DNA from: Paraburkholderia sp. C35
GTDB lineage: Bacteria > Pseudomonadota > Gammaproteobacteria > Burkholderiales > Burkholderiaceae
Direction: 5' to 3'
DNA length: 32,539 bases
NCBI RefSeq assembly: GCF_003121405.1
Contig: NZ_QBUY01000105.1
Coordinates: 1 to 32,539 of the forward strand
Every line of letters begins with the position of its first letter. Position 1 is the stretch's first letter. Shown here piece by piece: positions 17,168-23,947 of the stretch. The position numbers were made by a program, and so were the translations under genes. Under the pieces are notes generated by a model. The model was given only the letters and a program-made list of their open reading frames with translations, searched no databases and was not told where the DNA came from.

Positions 17168-18084
17168 GCGTCACCGTCCGCCTTGAAGCGCGGACGGAAG
17201 GCATCGCGCAGTGAACGGGAAGGCGCCGCCGCTCCATGCGACAGGCGGGCGAACAGGCTCGACAGATCTTTCGACGGTGCGGTCCCCGACGCTTGCCCGC
17301 GTGCCGCATTTCCGCCGCCGAACAGCCCGGAAAGGATCGAGCCACCTTGTTGCGCGGAAGTCGCCGGTCGAGCCGATGGCATGGCAGACGGCCTTTCCGT
17401 GACGGGCTGGCTAAATGGGGTGCGAGCAAACGTTTGGCGATCAGCTAAAAATGGGGCGGCCTGAGTGACCTGACGCGGGCGTTGCGGCAAAGCTTCGCGC
17501 GGCGCCGATGACGCCAGCGGCGCGGACGGTGTCTGCACGACTGTGGTGGCAGGCGCGACGGATGTCGGCATGTCAGCGGCAGGTGGTGCGGATGCAGCGG
17601 GAGCTGTCTGCGCGGTGGGAGCGACGGGTGCAACCGAAGCAGCCGACATGGTCGGCGCGTTGGCCGCGGCAGTCACGCGATCCGCCGCAGGTGCGACGGC
17701 GGGCGGCGGGCTGAAGCGGCTTGCGCCCATCGGCGCGGCGGGCGTAACGGGAGGCGGCATCGACGCATGACGATGGCCACGTGCAAAAAGCGGCGGACGT
17801 GACGGACCCGTGGCGTCCGGCGTGGCAGCGGGCTGCGCCGCCGGTGCGGGCGCGGCCTGCATGGCCGTTTGCGCGGTCGGCTCGACGCGTGCCGCCGACG
17901 CCGTCTTCGGCGCGGGACGGCTTGCGTCCGGCACCGGCTCGGGATGCGCGATGTCGAGTGCGTTGAGCAAGGGCCAGCGCAACGCAGCGTGCTTCGCGTC
18001 GTCGTCGCGGGTCACTTCCTGATATTGCCCGGCGTCGCCACCGAAGCGCCGGAACAGATTACCGACGTCGTCTGAAACGCTCAT
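17164..18084 (-). CDS. bcsP: BcsP, proline-rich cellulose biosynthesis protein with BcsR-like head
   Basis: This 306-residue cytoplasmic protein is probably an organiser of the synthase complex. I chose the ATG at 18084 (MSVSDDVG), with GAGGAA 6 nt upstream, over a longer frame opening at 18144. Residues about 4-42 resemble BcsR: a short helix with LFRRFGG, then YQEVTRDDDAKHAALRWPLL. The ALxRWPLL end is the hallmark I recall from E. coli BcsR. The middle (about 45-250) is low-complexity Ala/Pro/Thr and probably disordered. The C-terminus (about 255-306) has a conserved-looking LSGLFGGG and a basic SLRDAFRPRFK ending. It has no signal peptide or transmembrane segment. Proline-rich Bcs proteins are known partners of BcsD in other type I operons (BcsH); that role here is inference. 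Confidence 0.85.
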   Translation of the reverse strand: MSVSDDVGNLFRRFGGDAGQYQEVTRDDDAKHAALRWPLLNALDIAHPEPVPDASRPAPKTASAARVEPTAQTAMQAAPAPAAQPAATPDATGPSRPPLFARGHRHASMPPPVTPAAPMGASRFSPPPAVAPAADRVTAAANAPTMSAASVAPVAPTAQTAPAASAPPAADMPTSVAPATTVVQTPSAPLASSAPREALPQRPRQVTQAAPFLADRQTFARTPFSQPVTERPSAMPSARPATSAQQGGSILSGLFGGGNAARGQASGTAPSKDLSSLFARLSHGAAAPSRSLRDAFRPRFKADGDA

Positions 18085-18154
18085 GATGTTTCCTCTGCTT
18101 GTCCTGCGCATCCCCGCCCTGCGACAGCTATCGCTGCCGGGCACACTGTTTCAC

Positions 18155-18183
18155 TATATGGTTAACGTCCTCGCCGACACCAA
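18155..18183 (-). promoter_or_regulatory. Possible internal promoter between bcsD and bcsP
   Basis: The only sizeable gap inside the operon is the 115 bp between bcsD and bcsP. On the minus strand TTGGTG (18178-18183) and CATATA (18155-18160) are separated by 17 bp. The leader to the bcsP ATG would be about 65 nt. The -10 box is a poor match, so this is only a candidate. Confidence 0.28.
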
Positions 18184-18199
18184 GTTTAGTGAGGGTAAG

Positions 18200-18664
18200 T
18201 CAGGGCGCTTTCAACAGTCTGAACTCATACGCGTGCGCGTGGGCACTCTGATATTCCTGTAGCGCCAGCGAACCTGCGCCGAGCTCATGCAGCCAGTGCT
18301 GATACGCGCCCTCGAGAAACGCAGACGCCCACGGCGCAGCCTGTTCGCCAAAAGCGGCAAGCGGCGCGCAACAATGTTCGATGGCAAGAAAATCATCGCG
18401 CTCGGCAAGGCGCACGAAACCCCAATCGAGCGATGACCAGACGTGATTGAGAAAGGACGCGAGATCGTCCAGCGTCGCGCAGTCGCCAGCCGGGTACTTT
18501 GCGGCAAAGCGCGCACCGATACGCGACATCAGCACGCGCAGTTGCGACGTATCGAGTTGTGTCTCGAACTCTTCGGCCAGCGAGGTCAGGAAGTCGCGCC
18601 ATTGCACGGAAGTCTGATGTCGCGTGTAATAGTCGAGCAAGGTTGCCGCGGGTTCGTCTTGCAT
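18200..18664 (-). CDS. bcsD: BcsD cellulose synthase subunit D
   Basis: This small protein of the BcsD family forms ring-like octamers that gather glucan chains in type I systems. The start at 18664 (MQDEPAATLL) gives 154 residues, close to the about 156 of Acetobacter/Komagataeibacter BcsD. The frame stays open to an ATG at 18787, giving 195 residues, but the extra 41 residues look unlike the family. Neither ATG has a strong ribosome site (CGGAC 4 nt before 18664). Family features are WRDFLTSLAEEF, then LDWGFVRLAERDDFLAIEH and WASAFLEGAYQHWL, matching the known order of WGYVKL and LEGLYGRW blocks. It is the first gene of the operon, 115 bp before bcsP. There is no signal peptide, so it could act in the cytoplasm as part of a BcsP/BcsD scaffold; location is inference. 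Confidence 0.85.
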   Translation of the reverse strand: MQDEPAATLLDYYTRHQTSVQWRDFLTSLAEEFETQLDTSQLRVLMSRIGARFAAKYPAGDCATLDDLASFLNHVWSSLDWGFVRLAERDDFLAIEHCCAPLAAFGEQAAPWASAFLEGAYQHWLHELGAGSLALQEYQSAHAHAYEFRLLKAP

Positions 18665-19051
18665 GTCCGAGAATTGATTACGTACGCGTAGGTTTAACCG
18701 CTGGGTGGCCACCCAGGTTTGCCAGCGAGGTTTCCCAACAGGGTTGCCCAGGGCTGGCACGGGTATTTCTGTATCGGACGCCGTCATGTCGACAGACTGC
18801 CAGGTTCAGCGAATCGTCATAATGGGCGTCGTCAGCATAGCATCGTTCAGGTACTGAGAAAAAAGCAACCGGCACAGTTTCTGATGTGGAAAGCGGACGA
18901 CGAAACGATTATTTTGCGCTTGCCCTTTTGCGTCAGCTCTGGGCGGTTTAGCAGAATACTTCATTCGTGCTTCACACCGTCTTTCTTCTCCTTACGCACC
19001 AATCCGGCCACACACATCCATTCGAACAATTACCGCTTCTGGAGTCAGACG
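18665..19051. other. Divergent intergenic region upstream of bcsD
   Basis: These 387 bp (264 if bcsD starts at 18787) lie between bcsD (minus) and a small unknown gene (plus). The stretch should hold the cellulose operon promoter. AT-rich patches occur at about 18840-18880 and 18905-18925. I see no confident promoter boxes, terminator or RNA gene. Confidence 0.4.
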
Positions 19052-19456
19052 ATGAACATCAACGACGAACGCGCCATTCAGTTTCTCGGCGAAATTCGCA
19101 AGCCGCTGCTGGTGTTGCACAAGGCGATACTCGATCACGAGCGCGCATTGTATGAGAAGGAATTCGGTCCCGCCACGCCTGCCGCTTTCCTGCAGGTGCT
19201 GATCAACGGCACGGGCTTTCGCTGGCTGACACCGATGTCCGCGATCATCGCGAATGTCGATGAGATTCTCGATGACGACAAGGCAACAAGCGCAGATCGG
19301 ATGGCCGCTGTCGAGTCCGTAACAGGTCTTTTCTCGGAAGACTCGCCAGGCAATATTTTCCTGCCGCATTATCGGCAAATTTTGCAGGACAGTCCCGAGA
19401 TATTGCATGCCCATGGGCAAATCGCGCCGATATTGAAGTCAATCGAAAGCACTTGA
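19052..19456 (+). CDS. Conserved-looking small helical protein of unknown function
   Basis: This 134-residue protein is one I cannot assign to a named family. The ATG at 19052 has GGAG 7 nt upstream; longer open frames upstream do not look coding. It is predicted mostly alpha-helical and acidic. Visible blocks are RKPLLVLHKAILDHERALYEKE near the N-terminus, FLQVLINGTGFRWLTPMSAIIANVDEIL in the middle, and FLPHYRQILQDSPEILHAHGQI near the C-terminus. It has no Cys, signal peptide or transmembrane segment. The composition and the helix-HxxLLDxER-type block recall unannotated proteobacterial proteins I have seen, but I cannot name a function. It is transcribed divergently from the cellulose operon, so the two might share a regulatory region. 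Confidence 0.8.
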   Translation: MNINDERAIQFLGEIRKPLLVLHKAILDHERALYEKEFGPATPAAFLQVLINGTGFRWLTPMSAIIANVDEILDDDKATSADRMAAVESVTGLFSEDSPGNIFLPHYRQILQDSPEILHAHGQIAPILKSIEST

Positions 19457-19716
19457 TTAATCGACTCACCTGTTTCGTATTTGAGTACGGCCATGGAAAG
19501 CAGAAGCAGGTATTGACTCCCGTATCGCCTCACCTCCGACAGTATGTGTCGAGAACAATGAAACCTGATTTGCCGCGAAAAAAATGAATTGCGCCGATCA
19601 CGACTCGACAAAGGTGAGAACCTGCGGGAGCGCGAAAAGGGTTGTCGCGTGCAGGCAGGCTTAACGACTCAAAAACGAACCACATTCGCAACAATGTCGA
19701 ATGGAGTTGAACACGC
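19457..19716. other. Intergenic, nothing assigned
   Basis: These 260 bp lie between two plus-strand genes. The base composition is more AT-rich than the flanking genes and includes a run of seven A at about 19581. A TTGACT hexamer sits near 19513, but no -10 box is at the right distance. I see no hairpin with a T-run. Confidence 0.4.
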
Positions 19717-20550
19717 ATGACACACTGGACGCTCGATCAGCAGTTCACGTATCGCGATCAAATGGTTCGTTACCGGGTCTTCGGCGACGGACCGCCTATC
19801 GTGCTGGTACATGGCACGCCGTTTTCGTCGTGGGTGTGGCACAGGATCGCACCGCATGTCGCGCAGGACCATCGGGTGCATGTGTACGATCTGCTCGGCT
19901 ACGGTCAATCGGACATGCGTGAAGGACAGGATGTGTCGCTTGGCGTGCAGAACGGCTTGCTGGCCGCGCTGCTGGAACACTGGAGACTCGATGCGCCCGA
20001 TGTGGTGGCACATGATTTCGGTGGCGCGACGGCGCTGCGCGCGCATCTGATCGATGGCTGCGACTACGCGAGCCTCACGCTGATCGATCCCGTCGCCGTG
20101 GCGCCGTGGGGTTCGCCGTTCGTGCGGCACGTGCGCGAACATGCCGCCGCTTTTGCAGGGCTGCCTGCCTATATTCATGAAGCCGTCGTCAAGGCCTACA
20201 TTCGCGGCGCCGCCGCAAGAACCCTCGCCGATGACGATCTCGCTCCCTACGTCGAGCCGTGGCTTGGCGAGGTCGGACAGGCGGCGTTCTATCGGCAGAT
20301 CGCGCAGATGGACCAGCGTTACACCGATGAAGTCGAATCGCGCTACCCGCAGATACGATGCCGCACGCAGATTCTATGGGGCGAAGACGACGCGTGGATT
20401 CCCATCGAACGCGGCCGGCATCTGGCCAGCGTCGTTCCCGACGTGCGCTTTCAGCCTGTGCCCAATGCCGGGCATCTGATGCAGGAAGACGCGCCCGAAG
20501 CGATCGTGGCAGCGGTATTGCGATGGATCGGCTCGACGTCGGCTAGATAA
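19717..20550 (+). CDS. Alpha/beta-fold hydrolase with Asp nucleophile (dehalogenase/epoxide hydrolase type)
   Basis: This 277-residue cytoplasmic hydrolase has the canonical alpha/beta core: the oxyanion-side motif HGTP at 33-36 region, the nucleophile elbow VAHDFGG with Asp100 in the nucleophile position, a likely acid Asp225 in WGEDDAWIP, and His253 in NAGHLMQED. An Asp nucleophile in HDxGG is characteristic of haloalkane dehalogenases and epoxide hydrolases; esterases and most C-C hydrolases have Ser. The Trp following Asp in dehalogenases is Phe here. The lid (about 130-205) contains tyrosines that could serve an epoxide hydrolase, but I cannot decide between the two. GGAG is 11 nt before the ATG. 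The neighbours give no metabolic clue. Confidence 0.88.
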   Translation: MTHWTLDQQFTYRDQMVRYRVFGDGPPIVLVHGTPFSSWVWHRIAPHVAQDHRVHVYDLLGYGQSDMREGQDVSLGVQNGLLAALLEHWRLDAPDVVAHDFGGATALRAHLIDGCDYASLTLIDPVAVAPWGSPFVRHVREHAAAFAGLPAYIHEAVVKAYIRGAAARTLADDDLAPYVEPWLGEVGQAAFYRQIAQMDQRYTDEVESRYPQIRCRTQILWGEDDAWIPIERGRHLASVVPDVRFQPVPNAGHLMQEDAPEAIVAAVLRWIGSTSAR

Positions 20551-20569
20551 ACCGAAGCGAGCCGATCCA
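20524..20569. terminator. Long hairpin between convergent genes, possible bidirectional terminator
   Basis: Perfect 12-bp arms (TGGATCGGCTCG at 20524-20535 and its complement at 20558-20569) enclose an inner 4-bp stem (20539-20542 with 20552-20555). The structure straddles the stop of the hydrolase gene and faces the end of the LysM/LytM gene. There is no clear T-run on either side, so intrinsic termination is uncertain; it could instead stabilise 3' ends. Confidence 0.55.
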
Positions 20570-20583
20570 GGACCAGACGCGTA

Positions 20584-21546
20584 TTAGCCGCGTTGACCCG
20601 GCAGATACGGCATCGGATCGATCGGCTTGCCATCATGACGAAGCTCGAACAGCACCGACACACGTGAGTTGTTCTCGCTGCCCATTTCGGCTATCTGCTG
20701 CCCCTTGCGCACGATATCGCCCGTTCTCACGAGGAGCTTGCGATTGTGCGCGTAGGCGGTCAAGAAGTCCTTGTTGTGCTGGACGATGATGAGGCTGCCG
20801 TACTCGTTCAGCCCCGTGCCGGCGTACATGACCTTGCCGTCGGCGGCAGCGCGGATAGGATCGCCTGCCTTGCCGCCGATCTCGATGCCACGCGTCTCGC
20901 CCGGCTGAAAGCCTTCCACCACACTGCCCTGCGCCGGCCACGCCAACGCGACACCCTTTGCGTGGCGCGCGACTTCGGCGTTCACTTCACGCGCGTCGGC
21001 GGGACTTGGCGCGGGTCCGCCCGCTGCCGGTGCGGTTGCGATCGGAACTGCCGATGAGCCCGTTGTGGTGGTTGCATTCGAGGCAGCGCCATTGCTCGCC
21101 GGCGCTGCGTTCGCGACGGCAGCGGTCGAGCCGTTTGCGCTGGAAGTCGTGCCCTGTGCCGCGCTGGCAGCAGGAATGGGCACAGCAACCATCTTCACCG
21201 CGTCGGGCGACGACACCTTAAGCGGCTGCCCGATATGCAGACGCGCCGACGGCTTCAGATGATTCCACGCAACGATCTGCCTGACCGTTACGTTATGGCT
21301 GTGCGCGATACGTGCGAGCGAATCGCCACGCCGCACCTTGTAGACCGCGGGCGGCACCGGTTGCGCCACCATCTTCGGCGCGGGTGCAGGTGCAACGGGC
21401 GTGGCGCCGGCCGCCGTCTGCGCGGTCGATGTTGCGTCGCTGGACTTTGCGTCCTGCTCGCCGACATGCGCACACGCGCCCAACATCAACGCGAGCGAGA
21501 AGCTCGCAAAACTGGCCCAGGTACTGTCGAAACCATTCTTCGACAT
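20584..21546 (-). CDS. NlpD-like LysM/LytM (M23) lipoprotein
   Basis: This 320-residue outer-membrane lipoprotein has a lipobox LGAC (Cys25), one LysM domain (about 69-111, YKVRRGDSLARIAHSHNVT), a long Ala/Thr/Pro linker (about 112-195) and a C-terminal LytM/M23 domain (about 201-313, ending PYLPGQRG). The LytM fold is degenerate. The first zinc site reads RGIEIGG instead of the HxGxD pattern, and the HLHFE site reads SVLFE, so the zinc ligands are gone. That matches E. coli NlpD and EnvC, which activate cell-wall amidases rather than cleave peptidoglycan. GGGAGAAC lies just upstream of the ATG. The usual NlpD neighbours (pcm/surE, rpoS) are absent, so this is probably a second NlpD-type paralogue. 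Confidence 0.9.
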   Translation of the reverse strand: MSKNGFDSTWASFASFSLALMLGACAHVGEQDAKSSDATSTAQTAAGATPVAPAPAPKMVAQPVPPAVYKVRRGDSLARIAHSHNVTVRQIVAWNHLKPSARLHIGQPLKVSSPDAVKMVAVPIPAASAAQGTTSSANGSTAAVANAAPASNGAASNATTTTGSSAVPIATAPAAGGPAPSPADAREVNAEVARHAKGVALAWPAQGSVVEGFQPGETRGIEIGGKAGDPIRAAADGKVMYAGTGLNEYGSLIIVQHNKDFLTAYAHNRKLLVRTGDIVRKGQQIAEMGSENNSRVSVLFELRHDGKPIDPMPYLPGQRG

Positions 21547-21967
21547 GTGTTCTCCCGCATGATTGGTTCACAGACACGGCTGCGTGCGATTCGCCCGATC
21601 CACGGATGTCAACGGACACCCGCAGACTGCGCGCACCATGCCGCCTCGTTGCGGCCTCAACCGTCCGGCCTTGTGCCGGAAGCCATCCACACCCAGTCCA
21701 GAGCCGCGTCGAATTGATGCGATCTTCCGCCAAAAGGGTCGGATTAGCTTTCTAAATTAAAGCCGCATTGTAAAGTGCAGGCGCCTCGAAACGCGGCGCG
21801 CGAACACTCTGATACAAAATCCTGTAGCGCCGTAATTTTCGGTGGTTGACGCGTGGACCGACGGTCCCCTGGAACCACGCTTCGTACTACGCGCTCAATC
21901 TCATATCGGCATCGTTTGCATGAAACTTGAGGTACGCATGCGGGCGCCAATCCAGACGGAGACGACA
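21547..21967. other. Divergent intergenic region with AT-rich core and a nested dyad
   Basis: These 421 bp separate the LysM lipoprotein (minus) from the SRPBCC gene (plus). The AT-rich stretch 21743-21775, including a TACAAT on the minus strand at 21768-21773, is the best candidate promoter zone. A nested dyad lies at 21842-21878 (separate entry). No coding frame looks real apart from a possible upstream extension of the SRPBCC gene. Confidence 0.45.
21842..21878. promoter_or_regulatory. Nested dyad upstream of the SRPBCC gene
   Basis: The palindrome GGACCGACGGTCC (21855-21867, 6-bp arms around one base) sits inside a wider pair GTGGTT (21842-21847) and AACCAC (21873-21878). The two dyads are centred within 1 bp of each other. 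It lies about 90 bp before the SRPBCC start and could be an operator or, if transcribed, a leader hairpin. Confidence 0.4.
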
Positions 21968-22375
21968 ATGACAGGAATCGCCGAAGCAAAGACGATCAGC
22001 GTGGCGATCGCGCGCGACTCACGCGAGGTGTACGCGTTCATGGAACATCCGTTGTCTTTTGCTCAGTGGGCGTCGGGGCTTGGCAAACCGCTGCGTGGCG
22101 AAGGCACGCAATGGACCTTCGAAAGCGCAGACGGCCGGCCCGTTACTGTCAGGTTCACGCCACGCAATTCCTACGGCGTGCTCGATCATTACGTGATCAC
22201 CGAACAGGGCGACGAGATCTACGTACCGATGCGCGTGGTCGCCAACCGTGCAGGCAGCGAAGTGCTGTTCACGCTGTTTCGTGCGGCGGGTATGAGCGAC
22301 GCGCAATTCGCCGCTGACGCCCTGTGGGTCGAGCGCGATCTGGCCGAACTCAAGCGCTTTCTCGAGCAGCAATAA
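21968..22375 (+). CDS. SRPBCC (START/Bet v1-like) family protein
   Basis: This 135-residue protein has the pattern of the SRPBCC ligand-binding superfamily: an opening strand KTISVAIARDSREVYAFMEHPLSFAQWA (strand, helix, and the usual short turn with Trp), a central beta-sheet (WTFESADGRPVTVRF, GVLDHYVI, VPMRVVANRAGSEVLFTLF), and a long C-terminal helix (about 108-135, ending LAELKRFLEQQ). I chose the ATG at 21968 (MTGIAEAK) because GGAG lies 6 nt upstream; the frame is open further back to 21842, across the dyad. The ligand is unknown. It converges on the DeoR-type gene with 12 bp between stops. Confidence 0.82.
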   Translation: MTGIAEAKTISVAIARDSREVYAFMEHPLSFAQWASGLGKPLRGEGTQWTFESADGRPVTVRFTPRNSYGVLDHYVITEQGDEIYVPMRVVANRAGSEVLFTLFRAAGMSDAQFAADALWVERDLAELKRFLEQQ

Positions 22376-22387
22376 AGTGCGCGCGAT

Positions 22388-23143
22388 TCACGCACGCACG
22401 ATGGACACGCCAAGCGCCTCGAAGGGTGCAATCGTCGATTCAGACGCGCTCTTCTCGACGATGATCGTGCTCGCCGCCTCGATGCCCGCGATCATGTACG
22501 CCGAGGCCGCGTTCAGCTTTTCCGCCGATGCCAGCACGACCGTTTCGGCAGCCCGCGCCACCAGCGCGCGTTTCACGTAGGCCTCTTCGAGATCGCCCGT
22601 GCTCAAACCCGCTTCGGGATGCACGCCCGTAACGCCCATGAAGTAGAGATCGGCGCGAATATGACCGAGCGCCTCGATCGCCGCCGCGCCGACGGTCACC
22701 ATCGAATGACGGAACAGGCGTCCGCCGATAATCACGACCTCCAGCGACGCGTGCGCGGCGAGCTCGACGGCGATGGCGGGACTGTGCGTGACGATCGTCG
22801 CGCGCAGATCGGCGGGGAGATGGCGAACCAGTTGGATAGCGGTCGTGCCGCCATCGACAAATGCAATCTGGCCCGGCGCAATCATCTGCGCGGCGGCTCG
22901 CCCGATCGCCGCTTTCGCTTCCGAACCGATTGCCTGGCGCCCGGCAAGATCCGCGACCGCGGGCGACGACGGCAACGCACCGCCGTGCACGCGCTGCAAT
23001 TTTCCCTCTGCGGCCAGTTCGCGCAGGTCGCGGCGTACCGTGTCTTCCGACACACCGAAAACCTCGCTCATGGGTTTGGCGAGCACCTGGCCGTCGCGCT
23101 TGAGCGCGTCGAGAATCAGCTTCTTGCGTTGTGAAGTCAGCAT
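22388..23143 (-). CDS. DeoR/GlpR-family transcriptional repressor
   Basis: This 251-residue regulator has an N-terminal winged helix-turn-helix (about 6-58: MSEVFGVSEDTVRRDLREL, then LQRVHGGAL, the DeoR signature). Its C-terminal DeoR sensor domain (about 75-235) binds a phosphorylated sugar or polyol in characterised members; DGGTT is the expected phosphate-loop motif. The ATG at 23143 (MLTSQRKK) gives the standard family length, although no strong ribosome site is visible and the frame stays open upstream. It is divergent from nudK, and the 102-bp spacer contains a dyad and three phased GCACGA repeats, so autorepression and control of nudK are likely. The inducer is unknown. Confidence 0.92.
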   Translation of the reverse strand: MLTSQRKKLILDALKRDGQVLAKPMSEVFGVSEDTVRRDLRELAAEGKLQRVHGGALPSSPAVADLAGRQAIGSEAKAAIGRAAAQMIAPGQIAFVDGGTTAIQLVRHLPADLRATIVTHSPAIAVELAAHASLEVVIIGGRLFRHSMVTVGAAAIEALGHIRADLYFMGVTGVHPEAGLSTGDLEEAYVKRALVARAAETVVLASAEKLNAASAYMIAGIEAASTIIVEKSASESTIAPFEALGVSIVRA

Positions 23144-23159
23144 GTCAATTGTCTGAGGA

Positions 23160-23215
23160 TGCAACGCACCGAACGTTGCACGAATTTTCTTGATTTCGCA
23201 CGAATCTGCACGATA
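23160..23215. promoter_or_regulatory. Operator-like repeats between deoR-type gene and nudK
   Basis: An inverted repeat TGCAACG (23160-23166) / CGTTGCA (23174-23180) overlaps the first of three direct repeats: GCACGAAT at 23178 and 23198, and GCACGATA at 23208. Start-to-start spacing is 20 and 10 bp, i.e. two and one helical turns, so the sites lie on the same face of the DNA. This is the arrangement expected for cooperative binding by the adjacent repressor. Confidence 0.5.
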
Positions 23216-23245
23216 CCATGATTGCGTCGATAACGAGGAGGCTCT

Positions 23246-23863
23246 ATGAGCGAAACGGCTGATCGCGTGCGTATCGTCGATGTGCAGGTGCTGTCCGACG
23301 ACTGGTATGTGCTGAAGAAAACCATCTTCGATTACCGGCGCGCCGATGGCAGCTGGCAACGACAAAGCCGCGAGACCTACGATCGCGGCAACGGCGCGAC
23401 GCTGCTGCTCTACGATCCGCGCCGGCGGACCGTGGTGCTGACGCGGCAATTCAGACTGCCGGCGTTCGTCAATGGACACGAAGGGATGTTGATCGAGGCG
23501 CCTGCCGGGTTGCTCGAAACGGCGTCGCCGGAAGAAAGGATTCGCGCTGAAGTCGAAGAGGATACCGGCTATCGCGTGGCAGGCGTGCGCAAGGTGTTCG
23601 AGGCGTTCATGAGCCCCGGTTCAGTGACGGAGAAGCTCTATTTCTTTGTCGCCGAGTACGATGCCGATGCGCGCGTCGGACGCGGCGGAGGCATTGCGGA
23701 CGAAGGCGAAGACATCGAAGTACTCGAATTGTCGATTCACGATGCGCTCGCGATGATCGCTTGCGGCGAGATCATGGATGGCAAGACCATCATGCTGCTG
23801 CAATATGCGGCACTTCATCTGTTTGCGAATGACCGCACTGTGGCAAAAGAACTTTGCCAATAA
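23246..23863 (+). CDS. nudK: GDP-mannose pyrophosphatase NudK-like Nudix hydrolase
   Basis: This 205-residue Nudix protein closely follows E. coli NudK, which cleaves GDP-mannose to GMP and mannose-1-phosphate. Matching blocks are VLTRQFRLPAFVNG, EAPAGLLE, FEAFMSPGSVTEKLYFFVAEY, GGGIADEGEDIEVLEL and GEIMDGKTIMLLQY. The Nudix box is slightly off-consensus: the segment AEVEEDTGY has Ala where Arg/Lys is usual and Asp where the last Glu of the EE pair is usual. GAGGAGG lies 4 nt before the ATG. It is divergent from the DeoR-type gene. Its stop codon overlaps the start of the porin terminator on the other strand. A GDP-mannose-forming enzyme is encoded about 7 kb downstream. Confidence 0.9.
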   Translation: MSETADRVRIVDVQVLSDDWYVLKKTIFDYRRADGSWQRQSRETYDRGNGATLLLYDPRRRTVVLTRQFRLPAFVNGHEGMLIEAPAGLLETASPEERIRAEVEEDTGYRVAGVRKVFEAFMSPGSVTEKLYFFVAEYDADARVGRGGGIADEGEDIEVLELSIHDALAMIACGEIMDGKTIMLLQYAALHLFANDRTVAKELCQ

Positions 23864-23898
23864 AAAAACCCGTCGTACTTCGTATGAAGCACGACGGG
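23862..23898 (-). terminator. Intrinsic terminator of the porin gene
   Basis: The stem CCCGTCGT (23869-23876) pairs with ACGACGGG (23891-23898), continues with CTTC/GAAG after one mismatch, and has a GTAT loop. Seven A on the plus strand (23862-23868) give a U-run after the hairpin for leftward transcription from the porin gene. The U-run overlaps the nudK stop codon. Confidence 0.88.
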
Positions 23899-23947
23899 AA
23901 ACGCGTGGAAATCTCACGACACGAATGTCGCTTGCTACATCACGTCA

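Noticed and set aside
22377..22399. GTGCG-rich hairpin at the end of the DeoR-type gene
   Set aside because: It has a mismatch, no T-run, and overlaps the coding end of the gene; too weak to call a terminator.
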